Notes: a model not told the origin generated them from the sequence alone. Positions 7,018-15,964 are shown, counted from the stretch's first letter. The stretch: DNA of 52,376 bases from Nitrospirota bacterium (GCA_016213945.1 JACQZF010000005.1:1-52376); one strand, 5' to 3'. Translations and numbers: made by a program.

Positions 7018-8823
7018 TTAGGTCTGTGCAAGGCGGGAATAAATTTCTTTTAGTAATTCATTTACTGTAAAAGGCCTTCCGTCGTATTTATTAATGCGAT
7101 GATTGAAGTCAAATCCGGTCTCTGCCCTCATAAGCCGCGCAAACTGTCCTGTGGCATTGTTCTCTATGCAGATGGTAATCTTTGCATTATTGAGAATGCG
7201 CAGATAATTAAACTTGTCTATTGAAGGAAACGGATAAAGTTCGCTGAAGTGAAGCATGGCGATAGTTTTATAAGAAAATCTCCCCTCACCCCTCTTTTCC
7301 AAAGAGGGGGAAATAAGTTCCCCTTTGTAAAAGGGGGGTGCAGGGGGATTTTGCAAAAGAACATCAACCGCTTCTTTCATCACGCCACAGGTGGAACCCC
7401 ATCCGGCAATTACAATTTCAGGTTCTTCCTTACCGTAAAAGACCGGAGGTCCGATCTCCTGCCTGATGAGGGGTATTTTTTTGAACAACCGCTTGTCCAG
7501 CATCTTTATCCTCGTTTCCGCGTCTTCTACGATATGCCCTTCTTCATCATGCTCGTCACTGTCTGTTACCATCAGATGTTTTGCATCTCCGGGAATTCCC
7601 AGAGGCGTCACGCCTGTCTGTGTAAAAGCATGGCGTTTGTATTCAGGAAGATTCTTGAATACATCACCTCTCAATCTGTAGTCAGCATATTTGATTTTGG
7701 TTAAATCAAATCCATCATATGTCCATTGCGAATCTGCAAGGTATTGGTCAAAAATAATAATAACGGGTATCTGATATTTTTCGGCAATATCAAAAGCCCT
7801 GTTTGTCAGATAAAAGGCCTGCTCAGGTGTTCCCGGAGCAAAAATCACCCTCGGAAACTCTCCGTGGGCAGTGTAAAGCGCAAACTGCAAATCACCCTGC
7901 TCCGTCCTTGTCGGAAATCCTGTTGCTGGCCCTGGCCTCTGTCCAAGAGCGATGACAACGGGGGTCTCGGTCATCCCGGCAAGTGACAGCCCCTCCACCA
8001 TGAGCGCAAACCCGCCTCCGGAAGTTCCGGTCATGGCCCTCACTCCTGCGAATGACGCGCCAAGGGCCATATTGATCGCGGCAATTTCATCTTCAGACTG
8101 CTCGACAATAATTCCGTATTCCGCTTCCTTGTCCGCGATGTAATTCATAATTCCAGTGGAAGGCGTCATCGGATATGCGGAATAAAATTTTAAGCCTGAA
8201 GCGATCGCTCCGAGTGCTATCGCTTCAGCCCCGGTCATAAGAAGCAGGGGCGCTGCATGCAACGCCTCTACGGCAAACGAACACCTGTGACAATTCTTCA
8301 GGGCAAATTCATGTCCTGCCGCTGCAGCGTTTATATTGCCTTTTATAACGTCGTCTCCTTTTTTCATGAAGGTGTCTTTTATGATATCGAATAATATATT
8401 CAGCTCTATCTTCAGCATTCCAAGCACGGCGCCGGTTGCTACAGTGTTTGCCATGATCTTATTGCCTCCGTGTTCAAATGCAAGGTCAACAAAAGGGACG
8501 TCGAGGTAGTTTCCCTTATCCCGCTTTTCTTTCAATGACTTTGAATCGTAAATAATGAGACCGTTTTCCGTAAGCTCATTTTCATGCAGCAATATACTGT
8601 CTTTGTCAAACGCGACCACAATATCAATCCCGTCCCTGGATGCTGTAACAGGATTGTCAGCCAATCTGATCTGATAAAAATTATGTCCGCCCCTTATGCG
8701 GGATTCGTAGTCCTGGTGCGTAAAGACGTGATACCCTGACCTCGTAAATACCTTTGCGAGCGTATCACCAACAGTCTGGATGCCCTGCCCTGCCTCACCG
8801 CCTATCTTTATTGAATAGTCCAT
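7018..8823 (-). CDS. korA: 2-oxoacid:ferredoxin oxidoreductase gamma-alpha fusion subunit (KorA-like)
   Basis: A 601-residue fusion of the gamma domain (about 1-185; IGGEAGQGIQTVGD, SRIRGGHNF) with the alpha domain (from about 195; FYSAYPMTPSTGIMNYIA and the TSGGGFALMVEGLSLAG block). It pairs with KorB to decarboxylate 2-oxoglutarate (or another 2-oxoacid) with CoA and ferredoxin. Residues about 490-516 (NPPAPPFYKGELISPSLEKR) are encoded by an inserted palindromic repeat at 7276-7352 and are foreign to the family. They sit between the two conserved C-terminal segments, the one ending VLLQ and the one starting YKTIAMLHFSELYPF, probably in a surface loop. No clear ribosome site precedes the ATG. 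korB is displaced 3.7 kb downstream. Whether the enzyme still works with the insert is unknown; the frame is open throughout. Confidence 0.88.
   Translation of the reverse strand: MDYSIKIGGEAGQGIQTVGDTLAKVFTRSGYHVFTHQDYESRIRGGHNFYQIRLADNPVTASRDGIDIVVAFDKDSILLHENELTENGLIIYDSKSLKEKRDKGNYLDVPFVDLAFEHGGNKIMANTVATGAVLGMLKIELNILFDIIKDTFMKKGDDVIKGNINAAAAGHEFALKNCHRCSFAVEALHAAPLLLMTGAEAIALGAIASGLKFYSAYPMTPSTGIMNYIADKEAEYGIIVEQSEDEIAAINMALGASFAGVRAMTGTSGGGFALMVEGLSLAGMTETPVVIALGQRPGPATGFPTRTEQGDLQFALYTAHGEFPRVIFAPGTPEQAFYLTNRAFDIAEKYQIPVIIIFDQYLADSQWTYDGFDLTKIKYADYRLRGDVFKNLPEYKRHAFTQTGVTPLGIPGDAKHLMVTDSDEHDEEGHIVEDAETRIKMLDKRLFKKIPLIRQEIGPPVFYGKEEPEIVIAGWGSTCGVMKEAVDVLLQNPPAPPFYKGELISPSLEKRGEGRFSYKTIAMLHFSELYPFPSIDKFNYLRILNNAKITICIENNATGQFARLMRAETGFDFNHRINKYDGRPFTVNELLKEIYSRLAQT
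7276..7352. repeat. Palindromic repeat inserted in frame within korA
   Basis: Outer arms AAAATCTCCCCTCACCCCT and AGGGGGGTGCAGGGGGATTT are near-inverted copies. Between them are two small hairpins (CCTCTTT/AAAGAGG and CCCCTTT/AAAAGGGG). This is the known style of short palindromic element that encodes peptides such as NPPxPPFxKGG. A related intergenic element lies at 33335-33396. The insert keeps the korA reading frame open. Confidence 0.75.
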
Positions 8824-8923
8824 ACGTAAAAAATAAAATTCAAAATCAAGATCATTCTGTTTATATACAAAGTATAAATAAGGTAATCATCAACAATAAG
8901 AATGTGTCCTTTATTGTCAGCGT

Positions 8924-10945
8924 TCATTTGTCCAGGACTTCTCTAATCTTGCTCAGAAGAACCGCCGGAGGGGCCGGTTTTGCAATGAAGTCCAGTCCCT
9001 GCGCGATAATATCCTGTTTATAAATATGCTCTTCCGGATACCCGCTTGTAAAAAGGGCCTTAACGTCCTGCCTTACATGTTTTATCTTTTCATAAGCTTC
9101 CCTGCCGTTGATTTTTGGCATTATGAGATCAAAAAAGAGGAGCTGGATTTCATCCCTGTGCGTCATGAATATTTCCACCGCGTCCTCTCCGTTGACCGCC
9201 TCTATAACTTTATACCCCGATTCCTCAAGCAAATGAATTGAAAGTTTTCTCACCGCGTCATCATCTTCAGCCACCAGTATTGTCTCTGTCCCTCCTGCGG
9301 GGGCAACGCGCTCTGGAGTTTTTGTTTTTTGAGGACCTTCAGCTTTTGTCATGGGCAGGTATATCCTGAAGGTTGTGCCCTTCCCTAATTCACTGTAGCA
9401 ATTGATATATCCGCCGTGCTGCTTTACGATTCCATATACTATGGAAAGACCGAGTCCCGTGCCCTTTCCAATTTCCTTGGTTGTAAAAAAAGGATCGAAT
9501 ATCCTGTCAATTGTTCTTTTATCCATGCCGGTCCCAATGTCAGTAAAAGCTATAAGGACATATGCTCCGGGTTCTCCGTAGCCATGCATTTTTATAAATC
9601 CCCTGTCCAGGTGCACGGTCCCCGTACTTATACTTATTGTCCCTCCGTTTGGCATTGCATCACGGGCATTTGTCGCAAGGTTCATGAACACCTGCTCCAT
9701 CTGGGAGGTATCAGCCATCACTGTCAAATCCTCATTCGGGAGTGTTGTCTTAAGCTCAATATCCTCTCCTATGACCCTGACGAGAAACTTTTCCACCCTC
9801 TTGACAACAGAGTTGAGGTTTACTTTTGCCGGATTGCTTACCTGTTTCCTGCTGAAGGCAAGCAGGCTCTGTGTCAGGGAAGCGGCCCTGTCAGCCGAGG
9901 ACAGGATCTGATCGAGATGTATTATTAACGGGTCATCAGGTCTCATCTTCATCTGAAGTATGCTCGCATATCCGATTATCGCTGTCAGGATATTATTAAA
10001 GTCGTGGGAAATCCCTGCCGCAATCTGCCCGATTGCCTCCATCTTCTGGGCCTGGCGGAGCTGGTCTTCAAGTTTGCATTTTTCAGTTATATCATTGATG
10101 ATCTCTATTACCGATACTATTTCACCTGCGGCATTTTTCATGGGAAAAGATTTTGTCTCCACGTTAAAAGGATTGCCTCCCTTCTTGTGAACATGCAGGG
10201 CTGTGTGAGGCTCTCCGGTTTCGAAAGTATGTTTTACAACACAGTCAACTCCCGCTTTGTAGCAGGGACTGTCCATATAATGTGCAAGTTCATAGCAGTG
10301 CCTGCCTGTAACTTTTTCAATCGGAAGGTCGACCATGCCGAGATACGCCCTGTTTGCGGATACAACCCTGTATTCGGGATCGACAACAATGAATCCTTCA
10401 TCAACACTCTCAAGGATATTTCTTATGAAGGCCTCCGACTGCTCTATCCGCGCATTGGCCTCCTGAAGCTCCAGGATTTTTCCCTCTAACTTGGTGGCGA
10501 CAATGTTGCTGTATTTCTTAAGATACTCCAGGTCATCTTCGAGCAATTCTTCTGCGGCATTTGTATCTGCCTTAAGCCTGTATCCTTCAATAATGCCGCT
10601 TACTTCTTTCCAGAATTCATCCGGCTCTTTAGGCTTGGCAATAAACGCCTCCGCGCCGAGGGACATAGCAAGTTCGGCTTCCCTGTTTCCGACATATGTC
10701 GCGGAATAAAAAATAAACGGAACAGATCGCAGAACTTTATCTGTCTTGACCGCCCTGAGGAACTGAAAGCCGTCCATCCCCGGCATAAGAGCATCCGAGA
10801 TTATGAGGTCGGGTTTATGAACAGCCGTAAGCTCAAGCCCTTCCACTCCGTCCCTTGCCTCAATGACAGCGCAGTTGCGGCGTTCAAGGTTGTATCTCAA
10901 AAGCTTTCTTGCATCGCTATTGTCGTCAACAATAAGGATTTTCAT
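8924..10945 (-). CDS. Hybrid histidine kinase: REC-PAS-HisKA-HATPase-REC
   Basis: A soluble signalling kinase of 673 residues from the ATG at 10945; a TTG four codons earlier is unlikely because GAGAG precedes the ATG. Numbering below counts from that ATG. N-terminal receiver with phospho-acceptor D51 (ISDALMPG) and Lys in FIAKP; PAS (about 165-290) with several Cys and His residues; HisKA with H314 (ISHDFNN); HATPase with N-box MNLATNARDAMPNGG and G-boxes DIGTGMD and GKGTGLGLSIV; a second receiver from about 552 with its Asp in FFDLIMPK. The N-terminal receiver suggests control by an upstream kinase, and the C-terminal receiver suggests phosphorelay output. It follows a CheY-like gene and a haem-c kinase on the same strand and may form one relay with them. 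Output target unknown. Confidence 0.93.
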   Translation of the reverse strand: MKILIVDDNSDARKLLRYNLERRNCAVIEARDGVEGLELTAVHKPDLIISDALMPGMDGFQFLRAVKTDKVLRSVPFIFYSATYVGNREAELAMSLGAEAFIAKPKEPDEFWKEVSGIIEGYRLKADTNAAEELLEDDLEYLKKYSNIVATKLEGKILELQEANARIEQSEAFIRNILESVDEGFIVVDPEYRVVSANRAYLGMVDLPIEKVTGRHCYELAHYMDSPCYKAGVDCVVKHTFETGEPHTALHVHKKGGNPFNVETKSFPMKNAAGEIVSVIEIINDITEKCKLEDQLRQAQKMEAIGQIAAGISHDFNNILTAIIGYASILQMKMRPDDPLIIHLDQILSSADRAASLTQSLLAFSRKQVSNPAKVNLNSVVKRVEKFLVRVIGEDIELKTTLPNEDLTVMADTSQMEQVFMNLATNARDAMPNGGTISISTGTVHLDRGFIKMHGYGEPGAYVLIAFTDIGTGMDKRTIDRIFDPFFTTKEIGKGTGLGLSIVYGIVKQHGGYINCYSELGKGTTFRIYLPMTKAEGPQKTKTPERVAPAGGTETILVAEDDDAVRKLSIHLLEESGYKVIEAVNGEDAVEIFMTHRDEIQLLFFDLIMPKINGREAYEKIKHVRQDVKALFTSGYPEEHIYKQDIIAQGLDFIAKPAPPAVLLSKIREVLDK

Positions 10946-10960
10946 ATTTACTCTCAATCA

Positions 10961-11047
10961 GTGAATAGTAGTTAGTGAATAGTTTTTCAAAATGCTGTTT
11001 ATGAAGTCAGCTTTGTTTCTATTCACTAACTGCTTTTCACTATTCAC
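10961..11047. repeat. Inverted repeat of GTGAATAG units between two signalling genes
   Basis: The left arm at 10961-10982 carries GTGAATAGTAGTTAGTGAAT. The right arm at 11019-11047 is its near reverse complement with seven extra bases. The stop codon of the CheY-like gene (11044-11046) lies inside the right arm. The repeated unit style resembles the AGCTATTAGCTGTCAGCT element at 16775-16812. No function is evident; it could form a hairpin between the two mRNAs. Confidence 0.7.
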
Positions 11048-11409
11048 TTTTTTATTACTGTATGTATTTTCTCCATAATCGTGAGTGGGTCAATCGGTTT
11101 TTCAAAGTATGCGTTGCAGCCTGCCGCTAAAATACTCTCCATGTCACCCTGCATGGCATAAGAAGTTATGGCGATGATGGGGACCTTTCTGCCTGCCTCA
11201 GAATTCCTTATCCGCCTTGTTGTCTCAAGCCCGTCAATGCCGGGTAAATTTATATCAACAATGATGAAGAAAGGACCCAAGCGCAAAGCGAGAGAAACAC
11301 CCTCTTCGCCCGTGATTGCCGAAACAACATCATATCCGCTTCGCTTAAGCGCGTAGGTTATAAGCCGCAGATTGTCTGCGTTATCCTCTATTACCAAAAC
11401 CTTTTTCAT
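11044..11409 (-). CDS. CheY/DivK-like single-domain response regulator
   Basis: 121 residues, a lone receiver domain without an output domain. The acidic pair is in VIEDNADN, the phospho-acceptor Asp in IIVDINLPGIDG, the Thr/Ser switch in IAITSYAM and the Lys in YFEKPIDP. The ATG at 11409 follows GAGGA with good spacing. Its start lies inside the end of the haem-c histidine kinase gene (29 bases shared), so the two are co-translated and this is that kinase's likely phospho-acceptor. It probably signals by protein contact, for example to the hybrid kinase downstream. Confidence 0.9.
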   Translation of the reverse strand: MKKVLVIEDNADNLRLITYALKRSGYDVVSAITGEEGVSLALRLGPFFIIVDINLPGIDGLETTRRIRNSEAGRKVPIIAITSYAMQGDMESILAAGCNAYFEKPIDPLTIMEKIHTVIKK

Positions 11410-13420
11410 CAATCCTCGCAGGTATAACTATAGAAAATGTACTTCCCTCCCGATGCCGGCTTGATAAGAGTATATCACCTTTTAAAACCTCTGTAACAAG
11501 CTTTTTAGTAAGATAAAGGCCGAGACCTGTGCCGGGAATCGATGCCCTCATGGGAGAATCAAAGCGGACAAAGGCATTAAACAGTTTCGGAAAGTCCTCT
11601 TCTCTGATGCCGATGCCGGTGTCTTCAACAGAAATCTCTACGAGATTTCTGTCCCTGACCCCTAAGCGTGCTTGCACGCTTACGCTTCCTTTCTCCGTAT
11701 ACTTCACTGCGTTACTCAAAAGGTTCAGCATACATTGAAGCAGTCTTCTCCTGTCCGTATGCATCTCCTGATGAATAGATTCAACGGTCAGAGAAAGCTT
11801 TTTTTCATCTATTTCTTTTGCAAAGAAATGAACAGCCTCTTCAATAACATCATGCAAGTCAAAGTCTTCGGGCACTGAGTCTATCCTCCCCGCCTCAATC
11901 TTGGAGACGTCAATAACGTCATTTATCAGATTGAGAAGATGCCTGCCCGACCTCAGTATTGTGGAAAGGTTCCCTTTTTGTTCAGCATTCACCGGGCCTA
12001 CCCACTCATTCAGGAGGATGCTCGAAAAACCTATAATGGAATTCAGCGGCGTCCTGAGTTCATGGCTCATCGAAGCGATAAACATGGACTTCACGCGGTC
12101 CATTTCCTGCAGCTTGATATTTGCCTTCTTCAGTTCTTCCGTCTTCATATTCAGGTCTTCTACAATGTTCACTAATGCCCGCTGGCTGTCACGCAACTCC
12201 AGTCCTTTGGCCTCAAGTTCAACAGTACGCTCGCGCACCCGTTGTTCAAGCCCTTCGTTGAGTTTGCGTATTTCTTTTTCGGCCTGCTTGCGCTCAGTAA
12301 TGTCTTCCGAGATACCGAGCAGATATAGCGGGTTACCTTCTCTGTCCAGTATCGGCAACTTTTTGGTATGCAAGACCTTCTCATCTCCGTGCCTTGTCCT
12401 GACGGTCTCCTCCCGGATTTCGATGAGCTGGTTATTGCTGAAGACCTCCCGGTCTTTAATAGTGAAAAAATCGGCCTCATGCTTCGGGAAGAAGTCATAA
12501 TTGTTTTTGCCTATCAACTCTTCCCTCGAATATCCCAACAGCTTTTCGCCCGCTTTGTTGAATCTCACAAATCTCAGATTTGCGGCGTCCTTTACAAAAA
12601 CCATATCAGGGATGTTCTCGACAATGCTGTCCACGAACTCCTCGCTTTGCATAATCGCCTTTTGAGATTTCACCTGCCCCAGAATAAACCTTTTGCCTCT
12701 GAAAAAAACAAGCACGAGCATTGTCGAGCCGATTGACCAGATTACAAGATGGGAAAGGAGCAAGGCATTGATTGCCTTCTTCTCCATTGTCATGTATGGA
12801 GCCATCGGCACATTGACTCCCACGCCGCCCCTGATATCGCCTTCCTTGTATCCCTGATGCGCATGGCACTTCAGGCATCCAGCCTGCACCACCATTGGCC
12901 TCATCAGCCGGAGGCTCCGCTGCCTGTGATGCTCGGTTATGGTAAAAAACTCCTTCGCCCCCTTCTCAAAGGCCGTCAATGCCTCGCGTTCCCATGCGTC
13001 AGGAGCATTGCTCGGATTCAGGGGCTTGAGGCTTGTTATGCGTCCATTGATGCCATAGAGTTCATCGAAGTCGGCCATCAGCTGCCGTAACATGTATGCT
13101 GGGTTCATCAGGGTGAGGCGCTTGCCGGAGGGAAGTGTGATATCGCGATCCGGGATGTGGCTGAGATATGGGTTTGGCGGGGTCTGCCCGGTCGGAGGCA
13201 CATAGACTCCTCCGTGCTTTGTTCCCCATAGACGAAAAGCGTAGTCTTTATTGAAATTGGCAAGAGCCTCTTTTTTTACGAGCGCAAGAGTTTGCTGCCG
13301 CTCGTTATAAATGTTCCATGAGGCTGAACAGATGACAGTGACAGTCCATACAAGCGCTGCCGCTCCAATGGTCCGGTAGAAATAAGTGAGACCTTTATCG
13401 TTTGTGGTTTTTATCGCCAT
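11381..13420 (-). CDS. Haem-c sensor histidine kinase (DUF3365-PAS-HisKA-HATPase)
   Basis: 679 residues. First membrane helix about 13-34; periplasmic DUF3365/Tll0287-like sensor domain about 35-215 ending with a covalent-haem motif CLKCH at 181-185 (then AHQGY); second helix about 218-238; PAS about 258-375; coiled coil; HisKA with phospho-acceptor H452 (MSHELRTPLNS); HATPase with N-box near 565-570 and DTGIGI near 600. The haem suggests sensing of redox state, NO, CO or O2 on the outer face of the membrane. The ribosome site GGAG lies about eight bases before the ATG. The gene overlaps the CheY-like regulator. Family knowledge supports haem binding; the ligand is not readable from the sequence. 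Confidence 0.9.
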   Translation of the reverse strand: MAIKTTNDKGLTYFYRTIGAAALVWTVTVICSASWNIYNERQQTLALVKKEALANFNKDYAFRLWGTKHGGVYVPPTGQTPPNPYLSHIPDRDITLPSGKRLTLMNPAYMLRQLMADFDELYGINGRITSLKPLNPSNAPDAWEREALTAFEKGAKEFFTITEHHRQRSLRLMRPMVVQAGCLKCHAHQGYKEGDIRGGVGVNVPMAPYMTMEKKAINALLLSHLVIWSIGSTMLVLVFFRGKRFILGQVKSQKAIMQSEEFVDSIVENIPDMVFVKDAANLRFVRFNKAGEKLLGYSREELIGKNNYDFFPKHEADFFTIKDREVFSNNQLIEIREETVRTRHGDEKVLHTKKLPILDREGNPLYLLGISEDITERKQAEKEIRKLNEGLEQRVRERTVELEAKGLELRDSQRALVNIVEDLNMKTEELKKANIKLQEMDRVKSMFIASMSHELRTPLNSIIGFSSILLNEWVGPVNAEQKGNLSTILRSGRHLLNLINDVIDVSKIEAGRIDSVPEDFDLHDVIEEAVHFFAKEIDEKKLSLTVESIHQEMHTDRRRLLQCMLNLLSNAVKYTEKGSVSVQARLGVRDRNLVEISVEDTGIGIREEDFPKLFNAFVRFDSPMRASIPGTGLGLYLTKKLVTEVLKGDILLSSRHREGSTFSIVIPARIDEKGFGNRG

Positions 13421-13552
13421 GCACGACTCCGCTTACATCTTATCGAATGTAAAGAAAAAGTCAATTTCCATTCTCTTATATTGAAATTTCGGGAGTTCTC
13501 AGAAGAGATACGTCCCGGTGCAGTTTCTACAAAGGGAAACAATAAGTATGCT

Positions 13553-15448
13553 TCAGGCATTTCTTTTGATAAGCAAAGCCTTGAGAGCAGCCGGATCAGA
13601 AACAGGCCCGTAGCACACATTTTTCATGCAAGGGACAACATAGCCTTTATCTTCTCCGTAACCAATAATTTTATATGGGGTGGGTAGCGACAAAGCGGTT
13701 GATGTCAGGTCCGATGACGCTGGAGTATTAAGCGTAACTTTGACCGGATTGAAGCAGGCGTCAAGCGCGCAAAAATAATATCCTGAATGGATGCCGATAT
13801 TCTTCGCCTTTGACGAAAATAATCTTAAAGCCTTTTCCGCATAGCGAAGATACCCGTCATTATTAACCATGAAGGACAGCTTGAGCATCTGTATTATAAG
13901 AATTGAATTCGCCGAGGGGTGCGGTATGTCCTCAATGCCTTTTATCTTCATTTCGAGAAGGTGCTCATCCGTATCAAAGAAACCGCCTTCGTCACTGTCC
14001 CATAAATTTTCCATGCACAATTTCATGAGTCCGTCCGCCTGCTCAAGGTATGAGGCCTTGCCTGTTACTTCATATGCTGAGATCAGGGCGTCAATAAGAT
14101 ATGCGTAGTCATCCAGCAGGGCTTTGACATCTTCAGTATGGAAGAGCCTGTTTTCAATAAACCGCAGCTTCAGTATCTTCTCAAGGCTCTTAATTGCGAA
14201 TTCCTTCAGGCCCTCGTCTTTGAATACCTTGTACCCCAATAAAAAAGCCGATATCAGCATCCCGTTTACTGACGAGTAGAATGTCTTATCGATGAAAGGG
14301 GTCTGCCTTTGATTTCTTTCTTGGAGCAATTTTGATCTCCCGCTTTTGATCATCGCGGCAATTTCCTTTACATCCTTTCCGGTTTTCACGGCAACGTCTT
14401 CCGCGCTTAGTGCAACAAACAGGACCCTCTTCGTCTCATCATGATGCATCGCCCCGGCGTCGCTCATCAAATAAAGGGAAAGCGCCTTGTACTCTTCGTC
14501 ATTGAGCGCTTTCCTGAGATCATCGTCCGTCCATGTAAAATATCCACCTTCATCAGCAGGAGTGACATCGGCATCCTGACTGACATAAAATCCGCCGTCG
14601 GGACCGGACAACACGTCCCGGATGAAATTAAACGTCCCCTTTGCAACCTCCATGAAAAGCCTGTCGCCAAAGACAGCATATGCGTTTGCCCTGTCGGTTG
14701 AATACCTGTGAAACCCTCCTCCGATCTGATCGTGAAATCCGCCAAGCGCCATTGCTTCGAGAGTTTTCCTGACAGCGAGCCCTGCGGATTCATTATTGGA
14801 CAGGACATATCTGCCGAGAAGAAACTCCAACGCCCCGGGCATCGGGAATTTAGGCGCGGTCCCAAAGCCCCCGTTCTGCGGGTCGAATTCCGAGAGCATG
14901 TCCGTCACGGCGCCATCAAGAAGGGACTCGTTTATGTCGCCTGCTGTTACCGGGGCGGTTTTTAAGGCGTTCATAAGCTTCTCAGTGTATTCGGCGATGT
15001 CGTCTTTCTGCCTCCGGTAAAGCTCGTCGACCGCCCTCAGCACTTTTTTAAAACCTGGCCTGCCGAGTTTTTCTTCGGGTGGGAAATACGTCCCGCCGAA
15101 GAAAGGGACCTTGCCGGGAGTGAGAAAGACGCTGAGAGGCCATCCGCCGCCGGAGCCCATTGCCGCAGCCGCAAGCTGGTATCTCCTGTCTATGTCCGGG
15201 CGCTCATCCCTGTCGAGTTTTATGCTTATGAAATTCTCATTGAGGAGCCCGGCGATCTCGTCATCGTAAAAACATTCCTCAGCCATCACATGACACCAGT
15301 GGCACCATACCGCTCCGGAGCTCAAAAAAACCGGTTTGTCTTCAAGCCTTGCCTTCTCAAAGGATTCTTCAGACCATGGATACCAGTCGATCTTTTGATT
15401 TGCGGAATGTTTCAGGTAAGCGGACTTTTCTTTGGAGAGCCTGTTCAT
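13553..15448 (-). CDS. yyaL: YyaL/DUF255 thioredoxin-fold plus glycosidase-like barrel protein
   Basis: 631 residues, slightly shorter than the usual 650-690. The N-terminal thioredoxin-like domain has the family signature SSGAVWCHWCHVMAEE near residues 43-58 (WCxWC in place of CxxC) and the FGGTYFPPEE element. The rest is an alpha/alpha barrel like N-acylglucosamine 2-epimerases and six-hairpin glycosidases (QNGGFGTAPKFP, QDADVTPADEGGYFTW). The biochemical function of this widespread family is unsettled; it is not proven to be a disulfide enzyme. It is in the same orientation as the genes on both sides with no overlap. Residues normally seen as SPYLLQHA are altered to SAYLKHSAN. Confidence 0.88.
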   Translation of the reverse strand: MNRLSKEKSAYLKHSANQKIDWYPWSEESFEKARLEDKPVFLSSGAVWCHWCHVMAEECFYDDEIAGLLNENFISIKLDRDERPDIDRRYQLAAAAMGSGGGWPLSVFLTPGKVPFFGGTYFPPEEKLGRPGFKKVLRAVDELYRRQKDDIAEYTEKLMNALKTAPVTAGDINESLLDGAVTDMLSEFDPQNGGFGTAPKFPMPGALEFLLGRYVLSNNESAGLAVRKTLEAMALGGFHDQIGGGFHRYSTDRANAYAVFGDRLFMEVAKGTFNFIRDVLSGPDGGFYVSQDADVTPADEGGYFTWTDDDLRKALNDEEYKALSLYLMSDAGAMHHDETKRVLFVALSAEDVAVKTGKDVKEIAAMIKSGRSKLLQERNQRQTPFIDKTFYSSVNGMLISAFLLGYKVFKDEGLKEFAIKSLEKILKLRFIENRLFHTEDVKALLDDYAYLIDALISAYEVTGKASYLEQADGLMKLCMENLWDSDEGGFFDTDEHLLEMKIKGIEDIPHPSANSILIIQMLKLSFMVNNDGYLRYAEKALRLFSSKAKNIGIHSGYYFCALDACFNPVKVTLNTPASSDLTSTALSLPTPYKIIGYGEDKGYVVPCMKNVCYGPVSDPAALKALLIKRNA

Positions 15449-15469
15449 CGCAGATTTTCTTCAAAAAGT

Positions 15470-15555
15470 AAAACACTGAGACACGGAGGCACAGAGGAAT
15501 TAACAATAAAAAAAGTTCTATTCTTTTTTCAGTGTCTCAGTGACTCCGTGGTTTT
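15470..15555. repeat. Dispersed inverted repeat of the CACGGAGNCACAGAG type, copy A
   Basis: The left arm carries ACTGAGACACGGAGGCACAG and the right arm is close to its reverse complement (CAGTGACTCCGTGGTTTT end), around an A/T-rich centre. A second copy with the same right end (TCAGTGACTC.GTGGTTTT) lies at 32028-32111. Both copies lie just 3' of minus-strand genes (here the CBM48 gene), suggesting insertion in safe sites or a role at transcript ends. Confidence 0.75.
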
Positions 15556-15562
15556 AAAAGCG

Positions 15563-15964
15563 TCAGATTACCACTACCGAATCTTCAGTTCCGAAATCAT
15601 TGGGAATGTATTTATCTGCAAACCAGTCGTTTTCCCAGCGGTTGGAGTCAATAAGATACCTGAATCTGTATTCCCTGTTGCATGGGAGTTCAAGAGTCAA
15701 CGTAAAGTCGCCGTTCTTGAGCTTCTTCATCTGGTTTTCGGTAAGGTTCCAGTTGTTGAAATCTCCAACAACAGAAACCATTTGAGCTCCGTGCGCCGCT
15801 TCTTTAGGCAGACGGAATGAAACCTTGCAGATGTTGTCTGATTTTAAATACTGTTTCTTCAGGCTCTTTGGCTCGGCTGCCTTCTTTGATTTTGCAGATG
15901 AAGCCTTTTTGGCAGGCGCAGTTAATGTGGCGCTGTATGCTTTTTTTTCAATTGCTTTCTTCAT
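15563..15964 (-). CDS. Small CBM48/AMPK-beta-like glycogen-binding protein
   Basis: 133 residues. The first 45 are Lys/Ala/Ser-rich and probably disordered. Residues about 50-133 form an isoamylase-early-set/CBM48 module with the hallmark VVGDFNNWN, the aromatic-containing strand YRFRYLIDSNRWENDW and the end VVVI. Such free-standing modules bind alpha-glucans and may tether partners to glycogen. No catalytic domain is present. A very strong ribosome site (GAAGGAGGGG) precedes the ATG. No glycogen genes lie nearby in the window, so the role is inferred from fold alone. Confidence 0.85.
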   Translation of the reverse strand: MKKAIEKKAYSATLTAPAKKASSAKSKKAAEPKSLKKQYLKSDNICKVSFRLPKEAAHGAQMVSVVGDFNNWNLTENQMKKLKNGDFTLTLELPCNREYRFRYLIDSNRWENDWFADKYIPNDFGTEDSVVVI

